A stretch of DNA of 64,000 bases, taken from contig NC_088789.1 of the NCBI RefSeq assembly GCF_949628265.1, positions 992,001 to 1,056,000 on the forward strand. The letters are read 5' to 3'. The stretch's first letter is position 1. The number at the start of each line of letters is the position of its first letter. Both the position numbers and the translations under genes were made by a program. The notes below the pieces were generated by a model, which was given only the letters and a program-made list of their open reading frames with translations, was not told where the DNA came from and ran no database searches. Origin of the DNA: Cloeon dipterum. Taxonomy: Eukaryota; Arthropoda; Insecta; Ephemeroptera; Baetidae. Below, in pieces: positions 32,136 to 43,946 of this stretch.

Positions 32136-32570
32136 TCTTTTTCCAAATATACGAGATTGTTAACTGGTGTGTGACGACGGGGGACGATCCCTGAATTCCT
32201 ATAAGTAATAATAATTGACCACATTTAATTTTAATTTTTATATCAGGATTTATGTGGTACATATTCCACTCATTATCAGCAGAATATTCTAACCTGAACC
32301 GTAGTAAAATTGATGCCATTCGAGAAATATTTCCAGTGTTTCTCGATTTTTTCTATTTTTTGCACATTCGCTAGTTTACAACTATTAAGATTTAAGCCGT
32401 TAATTGAAATCGTCATGCCGCCAACGCGGCGAATTCTGCCAATGTTTCCGCACACATTTGTTTTAGATCGATTTAATTATATGTTAGCTCAGTTAATTCA
32501 ACAGGCTTGGAGAGTCAAACCTCATTGAGTTTTTTACTACTACCAAGCCTAAATAAAGCGTCGAAATATT
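32136..32570 (+). pseudogene. Relic promoter and 5' exon of the unknown family
   Basis: Matches 22860-23250 (CCAAATATACGAGATTGTTAA, TGTGTGACGACGGGGGACGA, then the CACATTCGCTAGTTTACAAC block) and the first exon of member B (CCGCCAACGCGGCGAATTCTG resembles CCGCCGACGCAGCGGATTCTG). It is an orphan start: no further exons follow before the bromodomain gene on the other strand. Confidence 0.6.
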
Positions 32571-32841
32571 TATATTGATAATCAAAATGTGCCTTTTTTA
32601 ATTTTATTGACACGTTTTGAAAGTAAATGCGTACTTCAGATTTGGTTTAAATTTCTAACAGTTGATTAATTCAGAAACGGTGCTGATAAAGTTTGAATTT
32701 TTATTTTCATTCCTTTCTAACTAATTTTTTTCTCGTAAATTTCCTATAGCACTTTTTTAAAGACGCATTCTTATAACATGGTTGAAAATTCACCAAGGTG
32801 GTGCACTGAAACGGTTGATAATACATATATATACATATATT

Positions 32842-34147
32842 TCATACGTCGAAGCAATTTCTCGTGGCGTTCGGGTCGTAGCCGGCATTGACCATAACTA
32901 CGCTGCTATTCCCCTTGGGTGGCTCTTTTATTGCTTGCTGTGGTCCCTCATTGTATGCCAATCTGGAAATAATTTGGATGATTCATTAGGTAATAATTTA
33001 AAAATGTGTTAGTTATATACCTCAACATCTCCAATCGGTCAAATTCCGCAATCCTGTCCATTTTCTGCTGCTGCTCCTCCTCTCGTCCCAGCAGTTTGTC
33101 TGCTCTTTCTCTCTCATCGACACTCTCTAATCTTAATCTTTCCTCATCCTCTTCCTCTCTGATCGGGAATTCGAATTGCGGGCGTCTGGACACAGATTGC
33201 GACTCATTTGCCGAAGTAACTTCTCGGTGAACATCTGTCCCCTGAAACATGCATGCATTTGACGATTTATGAAACGTGTATATACGCGAAATTCAAGCTT
33301 CACGCACGTCTGAGACACGAGAAGGCGCGAATACAGTTCGTTTCTTGATTTTTGGAATGGACCTGCTTGTGCTGGCTTCTGATTGGTGTCTCTTTGGACC
33401 TGTTTTTTGAACGCCAATCGTAGGAACCAGTTTTTCGCACTTTTCGTTAACTTGCACTAGTCGCACTATTTCGTTGATCGTGACATTTAGAGCTACTGCA
33501 TCTTGAAATTCATCAGAGTCCGGAGGGTAAAATGTTTGGCAGTTTGTCACCACCAATCTCATATCTTTGAAACAATCGTCGCAATTAGTATAATAATGGT
33601 GTTCAAGGCGTTTCAACACGGTGCCCAAGTCCATCGGGTTCTTGATTTTCGAATAATAACCCTGCAAGGAAGCAAAACATTTGATCACAAATGCATGTTC
33701 TTTCCTTCGAAGAGGCTCGAGGATATTTTAATTAGTAGAGAAATGATAATTTGCAATATACCGAGCAATTTGGATTATTCTCATTCACTGGCAGTTTGAA
33801 CTGTTGGATGCTCACTGAGTGTTTCCAACGTTTCCTGATTTCTTTCTCAATCATTTGAAGTCCATACAATCGAACTTCAGGCTCATTGTCAGGCATAAAC
33901 GGCAGTTCGACCTTTCCGTCTACAACCTGGTAGGTCGGGCTGCTAGGAGAAGGTGAGCCCTCCAGCTCGACAACCTGAGTAACAAACATTTTAGGTGGTT
34001 CGTCACTGAAACTTTTACTTTTTGTCGCGGTAAAGTATTTAAAAAATTATTACACGTACATAAATGTAAAATTTAAAACTATAAATACATATATAATTAT
34101 TTATTATGATGTTTAGAACTAAATGCTTACCATTTTGCTCGCTTCAT
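32842..34147 (-). CDS. Small single-bromodomain protein with atypical acetyl-lysine pocket
   Basis: Exons 34147-34131 (tentative), 34005-33762, 33661-33308, 33241-33021 and 32962-32842 join in frame to about 318 aa. The bromodomain spans roughly residues 45-155: YYSKIKNPMDLGTVLKRLE, then NCDDCFKDMRLVVTNC and a PPDSDEF segment followed by a helix. Known bromodomains bind acetyl-lysine through an Asn in the YN motif after TNC. Here the aligned residue is Tyr132 (TNCQTFYPPDSD), and the WPF shelf is also degenerate (SIQQFKLPV). C-terminal to it lie a basic linker with KKRT, then a highly charged Glu/Arg coiled-coil-like stretch (PIREEEDEERLRLES). It could be a divergent BET-like or testis-type bromodomain gene. 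The start is uncertain: the 17-nt first exon keeps frame, but other ATGs lie just upstream, and Met at 33989 is an alternative. Confidence 0.75.
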
Positions 34148-34849
34148 TGCTAGAGGAGCGAGTTCTTCTCACTTGAAAATTTTGTTCCATTGTTTGGCAT
34201 TGTATTCACTATAGTAGCACTATAAATCCATCTCAACTCTCTCTCTCTTATTTACTGTGACAGAAATATAAAAATGATGGAAGAAAATATTGTCAAACCA
34301 TATTTAATTTAACAAAGTGTATTTTGTCGCTAAAATTCCCACAAATTTTCTTTACTGGCTTTTCAGCCAAAGAATCACGGTCCAAATAGTTTTATGACTT
34401 TGATAAAAAATAAATATTTCACACATATTTTACATAGTAATTTGCTGATAGAAGGAAAAATATGAGAATTCCTTATAAAAATTGGACCATTTTGACTCAG
34501 CACATTGCAAACATTCCCAGCAGTTTGCCAGCTTTAATAAGTAAAATTCATGAAATTTTAAGAGATGATTTGAGCAAATTCGATCCATGCGGGATGCGAA
34601 GGTTTTATGCAGGCTGCACATAAAATTATTACACGTATAATAATCCAGGGTTTATCAGGTGCATTCCACCCGCCATTATTAGCAAAATTTTCAAACTTTG
34701 ACAAGCAGAATTGGTGCGGCATTCGAGAAATATTTTCCAGGCTCTTGGAATATTTTGTCTTCTCTCATTCCACACAACTATAACCTCCTGTATTTACAAA
34801 CCAAACGATCAGTGTCTTTAAAAGAGAGAAACCGTCAACATAGTGAAGC
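34148..34849. promoter_or_regulatory. Intergenic region between bromodomain gene and family member B
   Basis: The region is shared by two divergent genes. 34260-34570 resembles sequence upstream of members A and C (TTTCAGCCAAAGAATCACGG and an AAATATTTCACAC block). 34650-34849 is the 5' leader version seen as relics at 15.9, 23.1 and 32.4 kb. A small piece resembling exon 2 is present at about 34560-34620 on the minus strand. It probably holds the promoters of both flanking genes. Confidence 0.5.
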
Positions 34850-37133
34850 ATGAAACCGCCGACGCAGCGGATTCTGCCGACGTCCCCGAAAACACGTGTT
34901 TTAGGCATCATGCAAGACCGATCAAATTCTGCGTTAGCAGACTTTCCTGCATTCCAAATCCTTCCAGAAGATATTAAGAAAAAGCAGCTGGAGAGTTATA
35001 AATTTGTTCGCGCAACCTTTCCATTCTACATTCCTTATGCGTAAGCAAAATATTTTACTTCGTTGCTAATTGACTCTAATTTTAATCAAATATGCAGGCA
35101 ACATGTAATGTATTTGTCCAGGCTGGATAACAGAAAAGGAGAGTACTGGGGTGACGCATCTCATTTCTTACTTTGCAACAAGGCGCACGGATTTCCACTG
35201 TGGAGCGAGCTCGAGAAGCAAATTCGGTCCATAGACCCGCCGAAGGTTTTATGCAAGCCGCACATATCAACCAAAATGGCCAACCTCATTTTAAAGGTAT
35301 ATATACTAATAAAGAAATTGTTAAATATTTACTCTAATAACTCATCTTTAGCATAAATTCGGTCAACGTCAACAAGTTAATCAACTTTACTCTCACGGGT
35401 CATTTCTTTTAGCCCAGTTGCCATTTCAGCCTGTCCTGCTATTCCAATGGCTGACATTTATGATGCGTCATGTATTAATGTTTGAGTTGGAAATGGAAGA
35501 ATTTTACATAATGCCTGTACCCGTGGAATTCAAGCCTCATCTAATGAGCTTACACAAACTGCTGAAGACGACGCAGCGCAACATCGGATTTCTGTTTGAC
35601 TACCTGCAACACCAAGTCGAAAGCGAACCCGATATCTATGTTGGAAATCTGAAAGTTTTCGAAATAATACTCAACGGAGTGCGTGCTTTTCTTGGATTCT
35701 GGCAAAACCACGATGGTTGCAAATATGTTCGCAATTTGAAGATGAAATGCTGGAAACATTTGGACCCAGACGCAGAGCTTTTCCAGTTGAAGAAAGGAGT
35801 AATGCCGCTCAAAAAGAGAAATTTCTTGTTCAATTTGGATTTCTGGAGAGGGCCAAGCCCAAAACTGACACTTTTTGGAAACTCCAATGAACAACTCGTC
35901 AGAATACGTCCGAACAAGACACACGATGAGATTTGGAGAGAGGTGTTAAAAAATAAGAAAATAAACTTAGAAAAAATTGTGGACTCTTTCATCATAGATT
36001 GCTTGGAAATGCCAAATGTTAGCTTTAAATTCTTCATGAAAAGGAACGGTGAATTTCGGGAGCTAGTGCAGAAAGTAATGCATTGGTCAAGTAGGTTTTT
36101 TGCAGTAGCAGTTTGCATTTTAATAATGTAAAATATTTATTTTTACTAGGTGGCTTGGCTGTTGAAATCAGAGACAGAGGAATCATCGGACTTGTTATAA
36201 ATTTGAACACCAAAATTGAATACAGCCACGCACTTTTCAAGACCATAACCTGGATCGAAAAGAAATGTAAAAAATCGGTCAACACTTTGGGAAATAATTG
36301 GGAACAATATTATGAATTCTTTGATGTTGACAATATTGAACCCTTGATAACAAAACTTATTGGAAAACCCTTACGTCTTCAATCAGACTTTGAAAAATTA
36401 GATCCTACCGTGACAGCTGAACCGACTCATTTGTTGGAATTCCAATATGAGGTTTAGTATTCCTTCATATGAATTTCTTACGTTAAACCTTTTTAAAAAG
36501 CATCTCATTCAATATTTTTTCTGTTTCTAGACTAGAATTCAAAAAATAGTGCTGAAATGCATTAAGCCCCATTTGGAAATAAAAAATTACGAAAATGAGA
36601 AAGATGACGTGATGAGGGACTGGCAGGTGGCCCAGTTTCTGCTGCCTTGTTTCGTCTCTTTGTTCCGCGAGATCAGCAATTCAGAGAGTCCAAACGATGA
36701 TCTAAGGGTGTGGTACGCCAAGTTCCTCGACAAACTAATCGGCACTTACGAGGACAAGAATTTAGGATTCAGAAAGTCGTCGTGGAAGAACATTTTGGAA
36801 GATATAGAGGCCACACCCGCCCTGAAAGAATCTTACTATGAAAAAAACCACCAAAATCTGCTGAACTTCTTTAAAAGGGTGTCGGAAGACTTCTACGAAA
36901 GGATCAAAATCTGTCCAACCGCTTTTGGACATTTGGCACACTGTGGATATTTCAGAGCGTTCTACGAAGTCCTGGAGAAAAGCTGTGGTGAAAATAAGAC
37001 GCAAAGCAATGATATCTCGACTGAACCTAGCGTATACTGGAACTGGCTCATGTGGGACTTTTTCGGCAGAATGGACTCCGCGATGCAAGAGGCAACAAAG
37101 CAGTCTTCTACGGACGGAGGTTTGCAAATTTAA
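34850..37133 (+). CDS. Unrecognised about 677-aa protein, family member B
   Basis: Five exons (34850-35040, 35098-35296, 35352-36090, 36150-36451, 36531-37133) join in frame to 677 aa, with the same intron positions and phases as member A. The longest near-identical stretches with A are FKPHLM, LLKTTQRNIGFLFDYLQ, VESEPDIYVGNLKVFEIIL, KKRNFLFNLDFWRGPS and MRDWQVAQ, while exon 4 (36150-36451) is the most divergent part beyond its GGLAVEI start. Conserved His/Cys in CPTAFGHLAHCGYF are kept. No signal peptide, no transmembrane helix and no domain I can name. The function is unknown. The intact frame, kept splice sites and uneven conservation across the protein indicate a real, selected gene. Confidence 0.87.
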
Positions 37134-38466
37134 AAAAAATTGATACAAATTTGATCAACCTGTTTGTAAAAAATTAAATGTGTCAACAGATATATGCTAT
37201 TAAATGTGATTGATTGAAAGAAAATATTCTAATTACAATTTTAACCGCATAATGCAGCTTCTTTTTCCATAAATATCCTTTATTCTTGGCGTGTACTAAT
37301 AAAATGTTTTCTCCTAGACGTGTCAGATGAGTGTGCAATGTGTGTGTGTGTTTATATTAGCACCGCATGTTTATCACCTTCTATGTGTCTATTTTCTTCC
37401 GATAGAAATCTTCAATAAATGTCTTGTTGTACGACATCATTGGTGATAAACAAATAAATCCATCTAAAGTAAATAAATACTTTAGCCGAATGACATTTTT
37501 ATCATAGAAATATTTTGATATAGCACGATTGCGTCATACCTAGTAATGCATATTTGTGAAAACAGAATATACCTCTGAAAATGTAAGAAGCAAATATTTA
37601 TCTTAATAAACTGCATTTTGCATTGCAAAAATGACATTGTTTTCCCTGATTCCATTGAGTTAAATTGTTTATAGCTTTGCAAGTCATCAGTTTGAATTAC
37701 TCACAACATGAAAAATATTATTGAATATTTTGTCTGAAGAAGGACAACAAATTGAAATAAGTATAGTCACTCAAAATTTTGTTTGTCACGATTTTATGAG
37801 AAAAATATAAACTGTTTATACGGTTTATGCTTTTATTTTTTTACTGTCTATTTTTCTTTTCATAGGTTTTAAGGCTACAACAATTTTAAACATTAACAGT
37901 TTTTAAATGCCAATTACGGCGACGAGAGTATTTGCTAAAAGGTCTAAAAATTTTGTTTTTATAGTTTCAAAGATTTGTTATAAAGTACATATCGCTCAGA
38001 ACATTCATTAGTGCCTCGAGATTACGTTTACGGATATATCTTGTATTTGAATTTAATTTTCTCAAAAGTTAAAAAAAAACGCAAAAAAAATACCTTTTTC
38101 CTTGACCACTGCCCTTTAATTAGATGTTTAGACTTTCCTCGTATTGTTCATGTGCCTGAAACTGTCGAAAATAGTATAGACGACTTATATCTACGAGGAA
38201 CACCATTATTTTTCGTTCTCTAGAATAATAATTTCAATTATATTCCTGCAGCAAAAATTGAGCTAGTATTTTTGAACAAAAAGGAAACAACATTTAAGCA
38301 TTCACAATAAGGTCACAAAACATTAGTTGTTTTTCTAATATCTATTTTCGGAAAAAGAAAATTGAAAATATTATTAAGAAAGTGTCTACTAATAGAGGCG
38401 TCGTGTGCCCCCGAACATTCATTTGTGTTTGATCTTTCGGAGCGTTCAAGTGCATCACAATTAAGC
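37134..38466. other. Intergenic AT-rich stretch
   Basis: It holds the presumed 3' UTR of member B (AATAAA-type words near 37275-37300 and 37415), a short (TG)n run at about 37340-37350 and AT-rich DNA. A 70-codon ORF at 38011-38223 has no recognisable feature. The 5' UTR of the next gene probably begins around 38.35 kb. Confidence 0.5.
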
Positions 38467-39172
38467 ATGGGAGACGATTGTGGAGGAGACTACGGCACCA
38501 GCAGCAGCATCAACGAACCCTCGTGCAGCCGCTACGGCAGCGCTGAGTCGAGTTTGCATCAACCCAGCTGCAGCAACCAGCAGCCGACGACCAGCGACAA
38601 CCATGAGGACGGCGTCAAGCACCACAGCTCCGCGGACGACGTCAGATCCGTCATTGCTGCTGCTTCGTCAGGGGTGACGATCAAGAGGTCATCCCCTATT
38701 CCTTCCAGACGCAGCAGCTCAAGCAGCACCAACACCATCACCAACGATTTTGTGGTCGTTCCCGAAGTAGTGGAAGTACACAAGGTAAATTCGAAAATCA
38801 GGCTTGAAAGATTGTTTATCATAATTTTTAAGCTTGAAAATTTGTAACTTGTTAATTCTCTCAAGAGCAATTTAAAAATATCATGCGTTGAATTTATTTT
38901 ATCTATACAATCAGATCTGTTTCATCAATGTATTATTTCTTATTTAAGTTTCCAATTCCATAAGAAAACGAATCTATGTTTTTTTTTTAAATTTTCTGTA
39001 GGTTGAGAAGCCTAACATCATGAAATCAACAACACCTCCAATGCCTCAGACCTTCCCGATGCCAACCGTGCATAATGTCGTCACGTTCGAGGATGAGATT
39101 AAGAAGGATGTGGAATGGGAGCGGAAGCAGAAGAAGAAGAAGGAAAAGAAGTCTAAATGCTGCTGCTCATAA
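38467..39172 (+). CDS. Small Ser-rich protein with polybasic poly-Cys C-terminus
   Basis: Two exons (38467-38784 and 39002-39172, GTAAAT donor and TGTAG acceptor) give 162 aa. The N-terminal half is low-complexity (Ser, Gly, Asp, Asn, His; SSSSSTNTITNDFVVVPEVV at the end of exon 1). The C-terminal exon is more structured (VHNVVTFEDEIKKDVEWE), followed by a Lys tract and the end KKSKCCCS. A polybasic stretch next to a terminal Cys cluster is typical of proteins anchored to membranes by palmitoylation or prenylation, and the last four residues CCCS loosely fit a CaaX box. The start ATG gives MGDDCGGD and follows a stop-free upstream extension, so a start further 5' is possible. I do not recognise the gene. 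Confidence 0.7.
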
Positions 39173-39500
39173 TCTGATTTGTAAAATTTTAACAAAAAAA
39201 TCAAATTTATTTCTAAGCGTCGAATAAATCAGGATGAAATGATCTCAATAAATATTTAGAACGAAATTGCCTTGACTTTTATTACTTTTAAACTCGTCCC
39301 GGCATTAAGCATCATGAGTCTAATTATTTAATTTGAAACGAAATCAAAATTTTCAAAACGTTTTACAATTAAAATTGATTCATTCAACATTACTTACGCC
39401 TCATAATAATAAAGAGAAAATTGAAAACACATCGAATATTCTGACAATCGGTTTGTTCACTTCAAAAAGATTTGAAACAAAAAATATATTTATAAAAAAA

Positions 39501-40198
39501 TTAGCTGTTGGAGCTCTTGACCCTTCTGGAGGCGGTGACGACGTTCTTCTCGCGTTTCCAGGCTGCTCTTGCCCTGGACGAGGCTGGTCTGGTGACGAAC
39601 TGCTCGTTCGTCTCGAGCCACGAGGCGCACTTGAGCAGCGCCGCTTCCCTCGTTGGTGCCGCCGGCACCGCCCTGGCGCCGCGCAGAGCCGCCGCGTCTC
39701 GCAGCCGCACCGGCAGCAGCGGGACCACCGAGTATTCCTGCAGAAGCACCGCAGGCACCTCTATCCGCACCTTTTCCGCCTAATCAGATAAATTGATAAA
39801 TAAATTATTATTTGAGCTCTAAAAAAAGAACATCAGGTTGACAAAAAAAATATATATTTTTAACCTTAAATTAACCAATATTTTTTCTCATACTTTAAAT
39901 TGGTCCAGGATGTTTTTGTAACTTGTCGATGTGCTGAATTTCCTCACTGGCGCATTCTGCTTGCACTGCAAAATCGCATTTTGGAACTGCGACGAGAATT
40001 TGCGCAAATCGGCGCCGATTTTCTCGGCGCTCGTGTCCAGCGGAACGAGTTCCTCGAATAACTGGTCATCCTCCTCTGTCCGATTAAAATCAATTTACTC
40101 GCGTGCAAAAGCCAAAATTTTAAGGAATTACCATCTGCGAGCTGGTCGTCTTTCAATTTGAGTGATTGCGGCAGGTCGATTTCCAGGAATCTCAGCAT
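39501..40198 (-). CDS. Unrecognised 175-aa protein, divergent neighbour of caspase
   Basis: Three exons (40198-40132, 40075-39894, 39779-39501) join in frame to 175 aa starting MLRFLEIDLPQSLKLK. The N-terminus is acidic (ADEEDDQLFEELVPLD), the middle looks helical (EKIGADLRKFSSQFQNAIL), and the last exon is GC-rich and encodes an Ala/Arg-rich tail with KCASWLETNEQF. No domain is recognised. Its start is about 570 bp from the start of the caspase on the other strand, so they may share a bidirectional promoter. Exons 1-2 plus the intergenic region were duplicated with the caspase (relic at 43640-43946). Confidence 0.7.
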
Positions 40199-40771
40199 TT
40201 TGACTTTTGCCCGACGGCCGGGGCTTTTTATTCCATGAAAGAAACAAACACACGTTGCCATGGTGACTCTTTCTCGCGGGAAACGTGCTTTGCATGGTGT
40301 GAGAGATTTCAAGATTAAAATTGATCTGAAATCAAATTAAAATTTCACATTTCCAAGTAGTTTTTGCCCAAAATTAAAAAATTTAATCGTCATAATTCGC
40401 AAGCTTATATAATTGATCGCGTTTACTTTGATTTTCTGCTTCTTTGTATTCTCATCTTTTAAGATGATATCATTATTCTCAATACAAAGTTTGGCGCTTT
40501 GTGCTTACGTATTTGAGTCGTTTTGCTCTTCGTATGATTGGTGTTTGCGGCTAATCCTGCCCTCCTATTTGCTAGAATATGAATTTGATTTTACAGAGAT
40601 AAAGAGTTTTGATAGCGGACTGCTGTGCCAAAAATGATAAAGAGTTTTCAGCCAGTGAGTTTTGGCTAGAGAACATCCTCTGGAAACAATTTTTATTGGA
40701 AAAAACAGGTGCCGTCTGGATTTTCAGACCGAACACTTTCCGTTTGAAATTAATTCACGCCACGACTCATA

Positions 40772-43165
40772 ATGGGTGACAAGGAAAAACGGTAGGTTTT
40801 TTGCGTGCCAAAAATAAATTATGACTTTTAAATCTATATACACATATTATAGTACGAGCAGCGGAAAAAGAAAAAACCTGGACTCTGCTCAAAGGTGAGT
40901 CTAAATTTAAATCTGGTGATCTCTCATATTGTGAAATCAAATGTTTTTTTTTAAATTCTGCAGTGACTCGTCTGCACAACCGAGTGTTAGCAAAAGAAAT
41001 TGTGGCAACAAAGACGTGCTTGACTCGAGGTGATAAGAGTATTTTAATCATTGACTTACGCTTGCTAAACTTATGAATTTTACAGGTTGTCCATTTCAAA
41101 AAGTGGTGCAAGGCCTATATCGAGGTGAGTAATTTGAAGAGTTTAAAAACCCATGAATTTTTTATTTTTCTGAAATACTTTTACTTGTAAAGGGTATACC
41201 GGTCACTGTTTTTAAAATATTTGACAAGGAAAAATCATGTGAAACTGAGAATTGGGTGAATTGGGTTGTCCGGTAGCAAACACCTTTAAAACAGACATTT
41301 TAATTACAGTGTGGAGGTGCAGTCACCGGTGGTGGACAAATACGCTAAAGAGTACAACATGAACCACCCGCGCCGCGGTGTGGCCCTGATCCTGAACCAT
41401 GTCAACTTCAAAAAATTAGAAGACAGAGAGGGCTCTAACAAGGACAGTGATAGTCTCAAGGACGTTTTGAAAAAACTGGGCTTTGAGGTCAGGGTGGTGA
41501 AGGACCTCGACTTCAGCGGCGTCATGGATACTTTGGAAAATCGTAAATCATAGCTATGCTAAATTGGCAGAAAAACACTGAAGTTTGCATTTCTTTCTAC
41601 TATTTGAGAAATTATTTAAAAAAAATATATCATAACACTGATATTTATAACGATTCCAATAATATTGCCCGTTCTGGAATGTTGCCAAGACCGATTTTTA
41701 ATATCATTTTTTAATTTTTATAAGTATGGAAACGCTCTTAATATAAATTTTGATAGACAAAATTATAGTCAAATTTTCTGTTTTTCGTGTACAAAATTAT
41801 TTTATTTTTATTTAAGTAACAGCTATTCAGTTATTGTGTAAATAATTGCATTCCATTCCCGTAATGAAAAAATTGCTTTTAAAAGGTTCCTCTTATAAGA
41901 ACCACACGGTGGAGCAGGTTCCAAAAATAATTATTTCCAGTGTCCCAAGAGGACCACTCGCAGAATGATTGTCTGGTGGTGGCGGTGCTCACGCACGGTT
42001 CCAGCGGAAAGCTGGAAGCAAGCGATTATAATTACAACGTGGAGAATCTTTGGGAAAACTTCACAGCCGACAAATGCCCGTCACTGGCAGGAAAACCCAA
42101 AATCTTCTTTATCCAGGTAATAAAATTAACTATTGTTTAACAAAATTAAGCTTTCATATGCCCTACTAATAAGTCATCACTGCATGATATGGGAGATTTA
42201 CACACTCATTAATTAAGGCCAGGAAACCAGGATTTTGATCAGTTGTTTTTTTTTCTTAAATAACATGGGGTGGAATTTTAATTTAATAGAGCTTGTTAAG
42301 CTTCATAATCCCAACCACATTAAAAAAATATTTCCAAAATGAATATCCTGTTGACCAAAGTCTATCATAATTTCCGATTCAAAGGCGTGCAGGGGCGACA
42401 ACGTGGACTCTGCAACCGCGCTGAAGTGCACGAATACGTCGGACCAAACGGGAGCTGACGAGTTGGACGCAAGTGCCGGTTCTCTTTGCTATACCATCCC
42501 CAACAATGCCGACTTCCTCTTCGCCAACGCCACAATGGAAGGTAAAATTAAACTTTTTCTTTCCTGTGCTAAAAGTTAAAATGAAATTTGTATAATTAAA
42601 AAAGTGTAAACTCTTCTAATATAAAATCCTCTTTTATTTAAAATTGTAAATGTAGTTAACATTGTCGAAACAATGATAATGTAATTTTAAAATAGAGGTC
42701 TCAGCCGCGAGATGTAAGCTCATTTTCACTGGTGGGTGCCGATTAAATTTTAAACGTTTTAGGGTTGATAGTGCTTAACAGAAGGCATTTTTTTTGTCCT
42801 GCACATTTTGATTGTTGATCTCTTTTCACCGGCTGACGCAGCTTAGCAAGATTAAAATACATACAAGATTGTGCACAGTAATTAATTTTCTCGTAAAATA
42901 TTAAGGGTATAGCGCGTGGCGCAGTAAAGACAATGGCACTTGGTTCATCCAGCAGCTGTGCAACCAGCTTGAGAAGCACCACGAAGAGCACGACCTGCAG
43001 ACCATCCTGACATTCGTCTCTTGCAGCGTGGCCGTGGATTACGAGAGCAACGTACCGGACAACGAAAGCATGCACAAAAAGAAGCAGATTCCGTGCATGG
43101 TGAGCATGCTCACCAGACTCGTTTACTTCAGGAGCAAAAATCCGATTGAAATGATGGTGGAATAA
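40772..43165 (+). CDS. Effector caspase, copy 1
   Basis: Cysteine-aspartate protease that executes apoptosis by cleaving proteins after Asp. Eight exons (40772-40791, 40853-40894, 40964-41029, 41086-41124, 41310-41542, 41941-42116, 42385-42541, 42906-43165) give 330 aa. A short prodomain (about 55 aa, from small exons) has no CARD or DED, as in effector caspases. Catalytic His152 lies in LTHGSSGK and catalytic Cys194 in QACRG. A DELD-A sequence at 217-220 marks the probable large/small subunit cleavage site. The small subunit has IPNNADFLFANAT, YSAWRS with the substrate-binding Arg, and TWFIQQLC. Another Asp site, DVLD-S, occurs in the prodomain. All known catalytic residues are present, so it should be active. 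It is related to the caspase-3/7, Drice/Dcp-1 type, and a second copy follows in tandem. Confidence 0.93.
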
Positions 43166-43199
43166 AAAATTATAGGATAAATTATACAGGTTGCGGTTA

Positions 43200-43640
43200 A
43201 ATGTGTGCATATTTATAAAAAAATTCGGCACTAGAATATAATTCCATTGTAAATCACCTATAATGAGATATTGTTTGTTTTTCAATTTTTTGCATTTTTG
43301 TGGTCATTGCGTTTTTGCAATTAGATATATGGTTCATTATGTGAGCAGATCATCAACTGAATGTACTACTATGCCGAATAAGTCAAATAAATTATTTGAA
43401 ATTGAGAATTTATTTTAATTGATATGATCTCGGTATGCAATATTTATTAACGGCTTTAACATTCGCAGCGAGAATGAGCTTCTAACGGTACCATTTTAAA
43501 TGATCGACACAACACACGTATTGTATAGTGTAAGGATGAAGAAAAGGAAAATAGGAAGAATAAAACAAACAATATTACTTCATTCATTTTCTTAAGTATT
43601 TTTCAAGAAAAGCCTTTTTTAACCATAAAACATAAACATA
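43200..43640. other. Intergenic stretch between duplicated blocks
   Basis: 3' UTR and spacer of caspase copy 1. AT-rich, with AATAAA-like words near 43385-43390. No other gene is seen. The duplicated block resumes at about 43630 with the TTTTTTCTCATGCTTTAAAT sequence that equals the exon 2 end of the small gene. Confidence 0.5.
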
Positions 43641-43946
43641 TTTTTTCTCATGCTTTAAATTGGTCCAGGATATTTTTGTAACTTGTCGATGTGCTGAATT
43701 TCCTCACTGGCGCATTCTGCTTGCACTACAAAATCGCATTTTGGAAATGCGACGAGAATTTGCGCAAATCTGCGCTGATTTTCTCGCCGCTCTTGTCAGG
43801 CGGAAACGAGTTCCTCCTCTGTGCGATTAAAATAAATTTGCTAGCGAGAAAAAGCGAAAATTTTAAAGAAATAATACCATATCTGCGAGCTTTTCGTCTT
43901 TCAATTTGAGTGATCGCGTCAAGTCGATTTCCAGGAGTCTCAGCAT
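43640..43946 (-). pseudogene. Relic of the small divergent gene (exons 1-2)
   Basis: Matches exons 1 and 2 of the gene at 39501-40198 on the same strand, starting at 43946 with ATGCTGAGACTCCTGGAAAT. In exon 2 the equivalent of EELVPLD has small deletions and shifts to EELVSA followed by TGA. The ADEEDDQLF segment is shortened, and no exon 3 is present downstream. It was carried along with the duplicated caspase and has decayed. Confidence 0.75.

Noticed and set aside
34131-34190. First exon of the bromodomain gene starting MEQNFQVRRTRSSS
   Set aside because: That frame ends in phase 0 and would meet a TGA in the next exon. The shorter start at 34147 keeps the frame, so it was preferred, with low certainty.
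39333-39791. A 152-codon plus-strand ORF
   Set aside because: Antisense to exon 3 of the small minus-strand gene, which joins in frame to two further exons.
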